From assembly GCA_949126835.1 (NCBI GenBank), contig OX421502.1:32779227-32843226 (forward strand): 64,000 bases of DNA, given 5' to 3'. Made by a program: the position numbers and the translations under genes. Below, one piece after another: positions 34,405 to 46,200 of the stretch. The notes below the pieces were generated by a model that did no database searches, was not told the origin of the DNA, and saw only the letters and a program-made list of their open reading frames with translations. The stretch comes from Anisus vortex (taxonomy: Eukaryota > Mollusca > Gastropoda > Planorbidae). Within the stretch, counting starts at the first letter, position 1; each line of letters opens with the position of its first letter.

Positions 34405-34785
34405 TAAATATTCACACTTGACAAGCGCAACACCAATAGTTAAAACACTGAAACTAGAATCAGATACAATAGAGGAAAGAATGATAAAGAGCAAGATTTA
34501 CCACATAATACATAAAAAATTAATTCTAACTATGACATACACACATATAATCTATTACAATACTCAGATAGACATTGGGAAAAAAAAAAACGTAAGCAAG
34601 AACAAACACATATATATATGGGCGGCATCCAGGAATGGAATGGGTTGACAGAACTAACCAGGAAAGCCAACATTTTTTAAGACTCTAATCAAAATGCAAA
34701 CCTTATTTAAAACCACAGATAAATGTATAGGATACAATAATCTTCTCAGAGGAAGAAGTACCTTGTAACATAAGATACCATAAGA
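34405..34785 (+). mobile_element. Diverged LINE 3' fragment, + strand
   Basis: The frame from 34418 reads TPIVKTLKLES and then loses register. WNGLTELTRKA and the LINE 3' tail words follow near 34630-34780. It is heavily decayed. Confidence 0.5.
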
Positions 34786-35995
34786 AAAGACTTAATAGCC
34801 ATTTCAACCAGCCATTAAAATACAACAGAAAAGATTTGCTAATAACATATCTAAATTCTAAACTACAAATACTTCAATATTTACTCTAAGTACTTTTAAG
34901 AACCATATATAAACAAAAAAAAACAACAACAATACAATGAAACTTGATAATAAAAATTTTGTAAAAGTACATTGAGTTTTAGACTATGTCAAAGAAATCA
35001 AAGACTTTAGAGAGAAACTTTGTTATGAATATAAATATTACATAAATATGTAACTTGTAATTTGTAGAGTCTAATAAGAATAAATAATTCACAATGATTA
35101 TAGGCAAGATGAAATAGAATTTAAAAAATATGAAATCTTTGTCTTAAATGTTTAAGTATGCATAAAGAAGATACAATGTAGAGTGTTTTTTTATGACTGC
35201 GCTTTACAAAATGTGCACTAATTAAAATTCCCAGCCCATTTCAATAACAAGCCCTTAGGTCAGTGGTTCTCAAACTTTTAAATGCCGCGACCCTATTATA
35301 CAGCTTTTCACGTTGTGACGACCCCAACCATAAACTTTTTTTTTCGTCGCTACCTTATAACGGTAATGTGCTACTGTTATAAAATATAATGTTAATATCT
35401 GTAATGCAGGATGTATTTTCAGTGTTACAAATTGAACATAATTAAAGCACAGTGATTAATATAAAAAAATCCATTTGAAATTATATATTGAGAAATATTT
35501 ATTTCTAATTACAACACAACGTTGGTATATTATTAAAACCGCATTCTTTTAATTTCTTTAAAAAAATTTCAACGTGAGGTAGCCCGATATGAAAAAAATA
35601 TAATTAAACAAAATGCTTACTAAATCTAATCAAGGGAGATAATAGTCCTGATTTTAAGTCTCTGGGGCAATGATTTTAGTAAACAATTTTTGTACTATAC
35701 AACTTGCATTGGAAAAATATTTATTGTAAATGCATATATAGTATTGGTACTCAAAATGATACAAATACGTAAAATACGTAGAATGAACAATCAATTAATA
35801 AATGTTTTTTTACATTATAAATGTAATTTTTAAAACACCTTTTTAGCTACTAATCTGTTTTAATGAGTACGCATCAACATTTTAAATTGTATTTCATTTA
35901 TATAAAATATGTTAAATGTTTGAGTCTCATTTTTGACAAGCCTTACTTTTAAGGTTTGAAGACTTAAGAAATGAGGAATAGTCTATCGTCTAGAC

Positions 35996-36301
35996 CAGGA
36001 GTTTTCAAACTACGTGGAGACCTTTTTTTATTTACGAAAAAAAAAGTACTGAAATTTTAGATGCATCCTGTCAAGATCAGCCGCCGCTTACGTTTACTCT
36101 ATGTTTTTACTATTCCCATAATACAGGTGTTCATGTGTAGTGTATCAATGTATTATTAAATAATAACTGAATAAAATAATGTTAAATAAATAATTAAAAA
36201 ACAACATTTATGTGGTTTTTTGGTTTTATGTGTGTCGTCGGCCCCAAACTGCTATTTGATAGTTAATGCGGCCTTCGGGCTGAAAACTTTGGAGACCCCT
36301 A
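35996..36301. mobile_element. hAT-type MITE A nested in the hAT element
   Basis: Starts CAGGAGTTTTCAAACTACG and ends AAACTTTGGAGACCCCTA. GTCTAGAC precedes it (35988-35995) and its mutated copy CTCTATAC follows (36302-36309). Length 306 bp, no ORF. Confidence 0.65.
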
Positions 36302-36309
36302 CTCTATAC

Positions 36310-36510
36310 CAGGGATCGGCAACCTACGGCAAGCGTGCCTGACTTGTTACACACAAATATTTTCAATGGCACGCAGAAGACACCTAAAAAAAACTATTCA
36401 AGTATCTTCTATTAGAAATAGTTCTATAAGTGCTAAAGCAGGGTGACTTTTAGGCTGTTGGCACACTGAATGAATTTGGTACACTATTATCAAAGGGTTG
36501 CCATTCCCTG
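36310..36510. mobile_element. hAT-type MITE B (TCGGCAACC family), copy 1
   Basis: Starts CAGGGATCGGCAACCTACGG and ends GGTTGCCATTCCCTG, followed by GTCTAGAC (36511-36518). Related copies are at 49529-49733 and 55295-55498. Confidence 0.75.
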
Positions 36511-36725
36511 GTCTAGACTAAAGCGTGATGGTGCCTGGACACATCCCTGTTAGACCCCGCTACACACTGGGGGACGGTTCTCAAGTGGCGCCATCGAAGA
36601 GTACTGTGATGTACATGATGTTGTGGAACGACCCCAATAAGACCAAAAATAAGTGTTTCCCATGAAATTGTCGTTCGACCCTCAAAGGGGTCGCGACCCA
36701 CAGGTTGGGAACCGCTGCCTTAGGT

Positions 36726-37211
36726 GTTTCTCTGAGTGACGTTTTAGACATGCGCAGTTTACTTGATTTAAATTTACTATAAGAACGATTCTGAAATGTT
36801 GGGTGGGGCGGGGGGGGGGGGGGGGGGGATAGTCAACAACGACGCCAATGTTTTCAAAGTACCTTTAGATGCTCCGTGTAAAGCGCGGTCAGGTTTCATT
36901 TCTTCCACTTGGTGACAAAATTATTGAATTTAGCTACAGCTGCCTTTTGCTAAAGGCTGAGTCTTGACTTGATGCATATAGATGGTATGATTACCGGAAA
37001 TATTACTCACGTGGTCATTGGTCTCTATAGACCAGTTTAATTGCTTGAGGGTTACTTTGTTCTTTACAGGTAACTTTGGCCCATTGGCGTAGCTTCCGCA
37101 TCTTGTGATAACTTTGGCCTGTTACCCTGTGTGTGTACGTCATGTGTGTATGTGTGTGTGTGAGTGCTTATGTAGCCTACATTTAAAATGTTTTAGTTCT
37201 ATTTTCCCCAG
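36726..37211. other. Upstream region of the IgGFc-binding-like gene
   Basis: G-rich run at 36803-36827 and a (GT)n stretch at about 37123-37160. A 5' non-coding exon probably lies upstream, since 37201-37211 is a good acceptor (ATTTTCCCCAG). I could not identify it or a promoter. Confidence 0.35.
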
Positions 37212-40200
37212 GAACGATGCTTCTCTGTTCCACGAGTCATGACGAGGCTGTGTACATTTATAGTTTATGCCGTCGTCTGTTTATTGTTCATTGCGACCTT
37301 TGACTCCATGTGCGATTTATGCCAGTATTCAACAGGTGAGTATCAATTCTTGGAGTGTGCACATTTAGATGCCAATATATTTGTAAACCATACTATTACC
37401 CCCCCCCCCCACCCCCGTTTCTCAACCAGTCGGTTGCATTATTCTTGTAATAGTCTCTGAGGTGAATATTATGTTTAGAGATAGGGAGATAGAAAGCATG
37501 AAAAAGATAAAGAAATATGTTTCCTTTACAATACTCTCATCACAAACTGACACCAGACTCTCTTATATTGAACTATTACTGAAACAGATATAGATATATA
37601 ATATAGATCCAGCACTTGATTCGGCTAGAATCCACAAACATTCCTCATTATATACTTTTCCATTTATCATTTTATTATAAGGTTCATTGTGTGTATTTCT
37701 TCAAGCGTGTTTACGTTCTATAAAGCAATACCTTACTGCGTGTATAATGGTCAGTGTTATTCTTTCAGAAAATGCGACGAGCTACGGAAAACAATTCATC
37801 GTACCTTTCCCGGAAGTCAACCTCAGCTTGAGCAGCTCATTTGAATACCGGATCTACGTCACCAACCCTAACACGTTGTCCCTCAATGTCATGGTCAATG
37901 CCACTGGCGCCGGCCTGGCCAGTCAGACGACAAGAACGGTGGCCACAAAGAGTTCTGACTACATGGCATTCAACGCAAGCTACATGATGAACGGTACAGA
38001 ATGCGTTCTTAATTAATTTTTTTGATTGGTTCAAGGAGTGAATGGCGTCTTGACATTTGAAATATGAATACACGACATGCGGCGATAGGGGTTAAATAGA
38101 TTTACGACATTTGATGAATTTAATGAAAGGTACAAAATTGTAGTAATCTGGCACCGTCTGTGCAACGGAAAAATGATTTACTTGCATTTAAAAGCAAAGG
38201 ATGAATGACAACTAGGTTAGACTAGGTACCTTATTGGTAGAAAATTTTCTTATAAAAAAAATTGTTCAAGACAAAAAACATTTAGAAAGATGTGAGGACT
38301 TTGCTAAATAGTCAATTAAACATTAAATCTCTCCATTTACGCAGTCGTAAAGAAAAATAACTGCATTTGTGAACGAAATTCACGCTACAAAAAGTAGACT
38401 TTAAAAAAATTCAAACTTAAAAAATTTTTTTGCTTGGAACGTATTTTCTACTGTCAAAAGTTGGGCAAACTAATTGTTATAGTTGAATAGATCTAGCCTA
38501 TTTTTTTGTTTTCCTCAAGTTTCCCATATTTTGTCAATAACGCCATTTTGACTGGGTTTTTTTTATTCGACATATGACATTGAATTGAGCTCCTAAAAAA
38601 AAACAATTATATGGCGTTTTTTACAAGCGTGTTATTTGTATGTGTATTGTGTGAATGAGCGTTGTTGTTATGTGTGTTACTTGTATGAGTATTTGTGTAT
38701 GAGTAAGTGTTTTCTGTGAATTTTTGGTGTGTGCGTATATTTTGTGTGTGTATGTGTGTTGTATGTATGTAATGGTATTGTATGAGTATAAATATAAGTA
38801 TTATAATTGTATTATATTATTGAAAGCATATGCTCAGGTAAAGTAATGATCAAACGAAAACTAACTATTGGTGAGTCGTATATACAAAAGAGAGAGGATG
38901 AGAAGGAGAGGGAGAGAGAGAGCGGGAGAGAGAGAAAGGGAGGGACAGAGAGAGAGAGACATAACACAATGTACAAAACCAATACTCGACTTTCCCTACT
39001 TAGGATCTGGTCTATTCGCCCAAGTCGTCTTTCTCAGCTCCGAATTAGACTTTGGCGTGCACGTGATCACCACGGAGAAGATGGATGGCTTCACGTCACT
39101 TCCGGTAGAATCCTGGGGCACACGTTACGTGGCAGTCACCTACTGCGAGCAGGGCCGAGGCAAATGCCAAATAGTCATCATCGCCAGTCAGTTTACAGAG
39201 GTAACTCATTACGGTCAATTAATTGACCACAAACTATTTTACTCATCTTTGCCAATGACTAGTCTATGCACATCAAACTTTGGTTCTTTTTTTTTTAAGA
39301 AAAGTTTTTTTTAAATTAAAGAATTAAATATTATTGGTTTCTTATCTAAGCTTTTACTAAATTTGGAAATATTAATCATTTTTGTAAGATGCTAAAACGA
39401 GTAGTTTATTTGATAACAAGCTTAATTGCCTGGAGTTGACCGGGGAAAAATTACATGAACAGAAAGCTATACTAATTTTTAAAATATTATTAACTCTGCA
39501 CTGAAAACTTTTAAGAAAGTAATTTAAAATAAATATTGCAGTCGGGTTAAAAAAAAAGCATGTCTTTTTATTTAACAAAAAGTTGGGACTATCCCTGCGG
39601 GATGAGAATCAAACACCCGTCTCTCGCATGCGTCTAAAATAAAATTATTAGAATTTACTTACTGAAATCATTTTAGGAAAGCTTAAAGTTCTGAAATTCT
39701 TTACAATCTTTAAAAAAAAAGTAATATTAATGTTAATGGGATAAAAAAATAGTGAAAAAAAGAAGAACAAAAGTTTTAGTGGTGAATCTAACCAAGTCCA
39801 TCGTAAGTAGATCTATTTACAGTGGTCTTTTATCTAACCAAGTCCATCGTAAGTAGATCTATTTACAGTGGTCTTTTATCTAACCCAGGTCGCCAGCATA
39901 AGGTCACGTGTCTTTGAATTAACCAATGAGGATCGGAATCCACACACACAGTCTACTTTATATATATATAGATTGTACGGTGCAATTTTGAATTTTCCCA
40001 TTTATTATGGAGGCGCTATCCATTCTATTTGATCGATCAGTGGTCCGTCCTCACTATAACTAGAGATATACTGCCCTCCATAAATCAGTGTCAATATATC
40101 TATAGACTCAATCTACTCGTTTTTATCTGTAATCTGTCCCTTTTATTTATTTTTTTTATATAGATTCTGCTCTATTCGTTTCAGTGATGAATTGTGTTTA

Positions 40201-43200
40201 TGTGTGTGTGTGTTTTCAACTTATTGTATGTTTATTTGTGTAATTAGATCCCTTTAAAAAAAAATTATGTTAAGCTGTTATTTGAAAAAAAGTGTAAACG
40301 TATTTGGCCCATATGAAGCAGCGCCTTAACTTTTATTGTGGCACATCATAGAATTGGCTTGTGTGTCTAACACAATACCCAACTGACTTCGGCCTACTTT
40401 TCTCTAACTGAAATTTAGAAACCACCAAAGCTATATAGTATACAAGCTACATTGCCCGGCGTTGCCCGGGTGAAAAAAAAAAGGACTGTCTGGGGTGCAG
40501 ATAACAAATTTATAAACTACACTTACTGAATACTTTTAGGAAAGTAAATAAATATTGTAATAGGGTAAAAAAAATAGTCAAATATTTTTATTTAACAAAA
40601 TCTATATTGCCTATAGATTTACAATGTCTTTTGTTTTTAAAAGTTTGAAAAATTAATTGTCGAAAAAAAAAGTATAGTCAAACTGGAGAATTGAACCCTG
40701 GTCGCCCGTATAGCAGTCCACTACGTTTACCACTGAGCTATCGAAGACACATGTCCGATGTGAAAAATTATTAGACGGTATATTGGGCTAGGCCTAGATA
40801 GGTCAGTGACACAGTGTTTTCAAATTGACCAATGGGGATCCTCGCGGGGCTTAACACTGTCTTTTTATATATATAGTTAGGATCAGTAACGTGACAAGAT
40901 ATTATAGACCTTGACCACCGCTACATAGATCTTACCTAAACATAAAAATTTTAAAACTATCTTTGTTTATTCCTTGCAACGTCCTCTTGTATTTGATTTC
41001 TTTAATGAGCGTTCATCATTATTGGGTCACGTAGGAAAAGTGGATGCGTACCTCAGAGTCATGGGTTCAAATCCTGGTGAAGGCTAAGGTTTCTTCACGG
41101 GTCTCGAGGGTGTCCCTGAGTCTATCAAACTCTGACGGGTACCTGACATTAGTTGAGCAAAGTAAATCGGGGTGGGCATTGTACAGGTCAAACAATCTCC
41201 TTGCTTGCCTTTGCCACAGAAACTGGTGAACGCTGCTTCTCCGACCCAAGGCATCAAATTGGCCCGACGGGATGACATTAAAAAAAATCATTAATAACAG
41301 TTTATTCCGAAAATGAAAATATCTAAATTCTAAAGACTAAAACAGCTATGTGCAATTTTCAGATACGGATCCAAATAATGGCACAGGACAACAACACCAT
41401 CAGCGTCATGCACACGACAAACCCTCAGGCAGGACAAGACTTTATGATCTACCTGAAACCTTGGGAAGTATATCAGCTTCAGCGGACTTACGATATGACC
41501 GGTCAGTTCAAGCGTCCAAGCTTTTGTTATCATCTGTAGCACTACATCCCGCGTGGGGCTATGGCCTGGCTCACTAATCTCCTTTGTTGTCCGAGTTGTA
41601 TGCCTATGAAATGTGTCCTGCTCTTAGAACTTTTAGGAGGCGAAAATATTATTTTATTTCAGTATAGAGCATTTGCAATAGGCGTGGCGTAGGTTTCTAG
41701 GTCACGTAGCTATGTAAATAGAAGCCATGATTGAGACATGGTGGAATAAAATTATTCTTTACCATGTCTATTTTACACCCAAAATATAAGGAATTGGTTT
41801 CTATAAATCTTGATATTTAACTGTGATACTAGTCTAGTCCTTAGTAGTCCGTCCACGAAGTAAACAAGATTTTAGGCTTTTATAGTTTTTCAATAGCTAT
41901 TGTGAAACATTTCACAGCCTGCCTTACGCTTTATTTTTAAATAGTAAGTGAAGCTAACATTCGACAATCGACAACTTCAAGTAAATATTATGCTCTTACG
42001 GAACCTATTCCATTGATTTTTAAATGGTTGAAATTTTAGCTTTGAATGTTAATTTTCATCGCATGACAGTGTTTTATATATTATACGTCATATTGTTGAA
42101 GTGATGATATTTAAAAATAAAACATTCTTTAAGCGAATAGTAATACGGCCGCCATTGTTCACCACTAGACAAAGTAAATAACAACACGTGCTTGTTGTCA
42201 CGTGATTGCAAATGGTATATACAAACTATTATTTGTCAGCTCGTAGTCTTACCGATTGGGTGTATGAAAACTAGTCGGGGTGTTCACGTTTAGATTTATC
42301 TATAGTGTTATGGACCTCTTTAGGTTGATTATTATTACGACTCGTTAAATCGGATTCAATGAATATAGTTGTATCTTTATTAGAAGTCTCTAGATTCTGC
42401 TAATCTGTAGCCCAAGCTAGGGGTTCCTTGACTGACAGGTCTATGCAGTAATGTAGTTATATTCGTGATAATTATCTTCAACACCTTTCTCAACAACGAT
42501 AGATCAAACAACTCCAGTTGTTGAATAAACAATTTTATTTAAATTGTAGACTCAATATAAACGATCAATAAACTTCATCAACTGGTGGCAACATAAGTAT
42601 CAATAAAATGGCATTATATGTACATGTATGAATATAGCGACTTCACTCTACAAACGTTTAAACTGAACTAACTTTAAGGAGGTCGGGACTTTACAAAGAA
42701 AACGATCATCGAAGATTCTACAGGGTCTTAATACGCATTTTAACCTCTTTCTCTATAATTACTACGATCCAGAATTATCCCCCAATTTCCACGGGATTTG
42801 AACGAATTATTTTATTTAAACTGCCCTCAGGGCATAAAGGTCAAACCTTGGTCGCTTTGGACTCTGATACGCACTTGTTAAGAGGTCAATGCCTTACTAC
42901 GTCATTCATTTATGACCGATATTCGTAACATCCCCCCCCTTCTAAAGCTTTATAATTATTTCTTTTACATTTGAAAAAATGTTAATTTTAAGGAATAATT
43001 ATAAAAGAAAATATTCCGGGGAAAACAATACAGTTTAATTGGCGATCCCAATAATTCAATCGAACTGATAACAATAACATAATAATATATGCAATATAAA
43101 TTCATCTTATCAAATGGCTTAACTATAGTCATTCAATCATTCAATTTTTAATTCAAAACAATGGACAATTAAATTGTTTATCTAAATCTTGTATACAAGA

Positions 43201-46200
43201 AAAATACATAATCATTCTTAATAGATATAATATAATACAAGTTAATAATTTCTATTACATTGAACATTCCACTGTAATAAAAACTCTCTCGTCCCTTTAA
43301 TTTATAAACTAATATCTTTTACATTTGTAATCAAACAACAAAAGAAAAATCAATTAATGTCTATTCAGACACGACTTATTTTTTCATAAGGAGAAAAAAA
43401 AACAAACGCTCTTGATGAAAAAATACTACTAGACCTGACCTAATTACACGTTACAAAAAATTATTGCTCGTGTAGACAGTATTTTTTTTTTTTTTTACAT
43501 GCTGGTAGGCCGACTAACACATTAGACAACTGTCTGTGACGCGACCCAAAATGTAGGTCAATTCCGCCTTTCTCTCTCTCTCTCTCTCTCTCTCATTCTC
43601 AATTGATTTTAACAATGTTGACATCGCTATGCAAATTTACCTCATCACAGCCTAGGTCAAAAAAATATTGCTACGCGATTAAATAGTTATCGTAACTAAA
43701 TGAGCATTATTTAACATCTATCATCTCAAAATCAAATTCATGTATGTTATTTTAAGCATTAAACATAGTCTGTTCACGAATTAAAATAGTTTATAGACAA
43801 TTTCATTAAAAATATTTCAATCTTTCATTTTACCATGACCTTTCGACGTCATTATTTTCTTTTTAAAAGAGTTCACATCGTAGCAGTTTTGAATTGAAAC
43901 ATTCTATCTTTCATGCAGACATGGATTTACTTAAAACAAATTGGTTAATTTACTTAATTAACTATCAATTAAAGCAGATTATATTATCTTCATACAATCT
44001 TAGTACTACACAGTAAGTACTTATTTTCTTTAGATTACATTAAAGACATTTCAAATACAATATTATTGAAGTAGAAAAGAGTTAAGCATAGGCTACTATT
44101 AATTTTTTTCATAGCGAAATCAATGTAACAATTTATGTACAAAACAAACTGCTGGTTTGACTGGTGTGGTAAAACATTTCATTTCCAATCTTTTCAGTGG
44201 TGTACATTGCTCTTTTCCACTTTCCATAAAGGTTTTATTCCTTATTCATAGATTCTCCTGTTACTTTCACAGTGTTCAGGTCTACCCAATCTTTTGCTTG
44301 TCAATACAATTCATTCAATCTATTTTAACTAATACAAAAAAAAAATAGATTAGTTTTACAATCTTGACATGAAATCCTTAATTAATAATACATTTGTTGA
44401 ACATTGGTATGTCAACATTATAAATTCTCAACCATGAAATTCTCAATCATTCTGGTTTACAGTGTCAAGTCAGTGGCACATATCCTAAATTTATACAAAA
44501 CAAGGATAAGTTTTATTTTACATTAGTTTCACTTCTGGTCTGCTTTTCATGTAACAGTATCCTAAAAGTGAAAAATCATATATAATACATTTCTTGGAAT
44601 TCTTGTTAGTCATAGTTCTGCCTTGCTGCAACTATTTTTACCCTACATTATCATACATTCAATGATAATATTACAAATGAATAAATTCACATAGAAGAAA
44701 TTTGCATACTGACTCAGTGCAATTATTTCAACAACAGTACATGATAAAATAAATCCATAGTACAATCATAAAACATTTCTCAATACTTTAGTGATAGAAA
44801 ATTCTCTTTTCTTAAAATCATTTACATCTTTATCAATCAGATTATCCTCTCTGCCAAATGTTTCAATTATCATTTCCAGAGACTCTCAAACATATCTTAT
44901 AATCAGTCCACATTTATAATGTCCTCTGATTTAGAAACCAATTCTGCGGATAAAACTGATCTGTTTCTCTTATAGCAATTATTTTAAATGCTCAACCTAA
45001 CAAGTTTGTTTAGAAATATCACACTATAATGATATTTACTATAACAATACTTTTACTCAGTCCTTTTTCATCACAAGTAAGGGATTTAGTTTTAAAATAG
45101 TAAGTTTGGTAACTAACTATCAGTGAATTTGTCATTCAATTCATCCTGTACTCCAGGCATAAATTTTACAAATAAGAGTAACAATGTTAACAACATCAAG
45201 CTTATTCCAATTGTTTTCAGAAGGTAAGGCTTTATCATTTTCAAATGATATAATATATTTGCCTTTCTTTCATCACACAACAATGGCATCTGCATGTGAG
45301 CAGTGTACAATTTTTTTCTAACAAACACAGTTATGTCAGACAAAAATTTTATGTACTTATCTAGGTACTTGCTCAGCCCAAGGAGGTCCAATTCAGTCTG
45401 CCTTTCCTCTGGAAGTAGTTTGAGTGGTCCTCGGACAGTGGGTCCAAAGATTGGTCCATAGGCTCCTCGACTTTCCGGATGGGATTCAGTTGACATCTCC
45501 TGCTCCAGGCATAAGTTCTTTAGGACTGGATTGAAGAGTTCCGGGGCGAAGTTGGTCCTTTGATCTGTCGGTATGGATTGTGGTAACCCATAGCTTTTTA
45601 TAGTTTCGGTCCAGCTCTCAGCACTCGTTTCTTCAGTGATGCTCCTCAAATCTTCATCTGTACCGGCAACTGCAGGTTTGCATTGTTGTTTGTTCATGCT
45701 GTGGTCTATCTGTTCATAGACATCAGTAGTAGGATTTTCTTTCTCGTCGACAGCTTTCTCATGCAACTGTAGCAACTCTGGGTCTACTTTCTGCTCAGCA
45801 ATCAATTCATTTTGTGATGACTTCTTTGATTGTTCATTTCCTTTCGGACAATCTTCAATCATGGAGAAAATAGTAGTATCACGTTCCACTTCTTCTTCCT
45901 CTTTCTTCTCTCGTGGGAGAATTTCTTCTTTATTTTTCTTTTCTTGTGAGATAGTTTCTTCTTTCTTTTTCTGTGGTGTCATACCCTTTATGACATCACC
46001 TACAGGATAAAGTTCTTTTTCTTTTCCTGTCTCCACAATAGGACTAGGGTCTGGATTTTCTTTCACAATCAGTTCAGGTCTCACCCTCCCTTTCGCCAAA
46101 TCATTTGCTAGGATAACAGATATGCCCTCAACAGGAAGTTTTGATATTACTCCAACTGTCACATATCCTGTCACCAAGTCAGATGTGAGGTATATCCTAT

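Larger units (their letters stand above)
35261..36717. mobile_element. hAT element (Charlie-like) with exact 8-bp TSD
   Basis: CAGTGGTTCTCAAACTTTT and GCCGCGACCC at the left match the complement of GGTCGCGACCCACAGGTTGG...CCGCTG at the right. CCTTAGGT is duplicated exactly at 35253-35260 and 36718-36725. The 1457-bp element includes two younger MITEs (35996-36510). No transposase ORF is seen. Confidence 0.85.

Noticed and set aside
40690..40750. tRNA gene on the - strand
   Set aside because: It is the tRNA-like core of a repeated element. The anticodon loop differs between copies and the acceptor stem is not intact.
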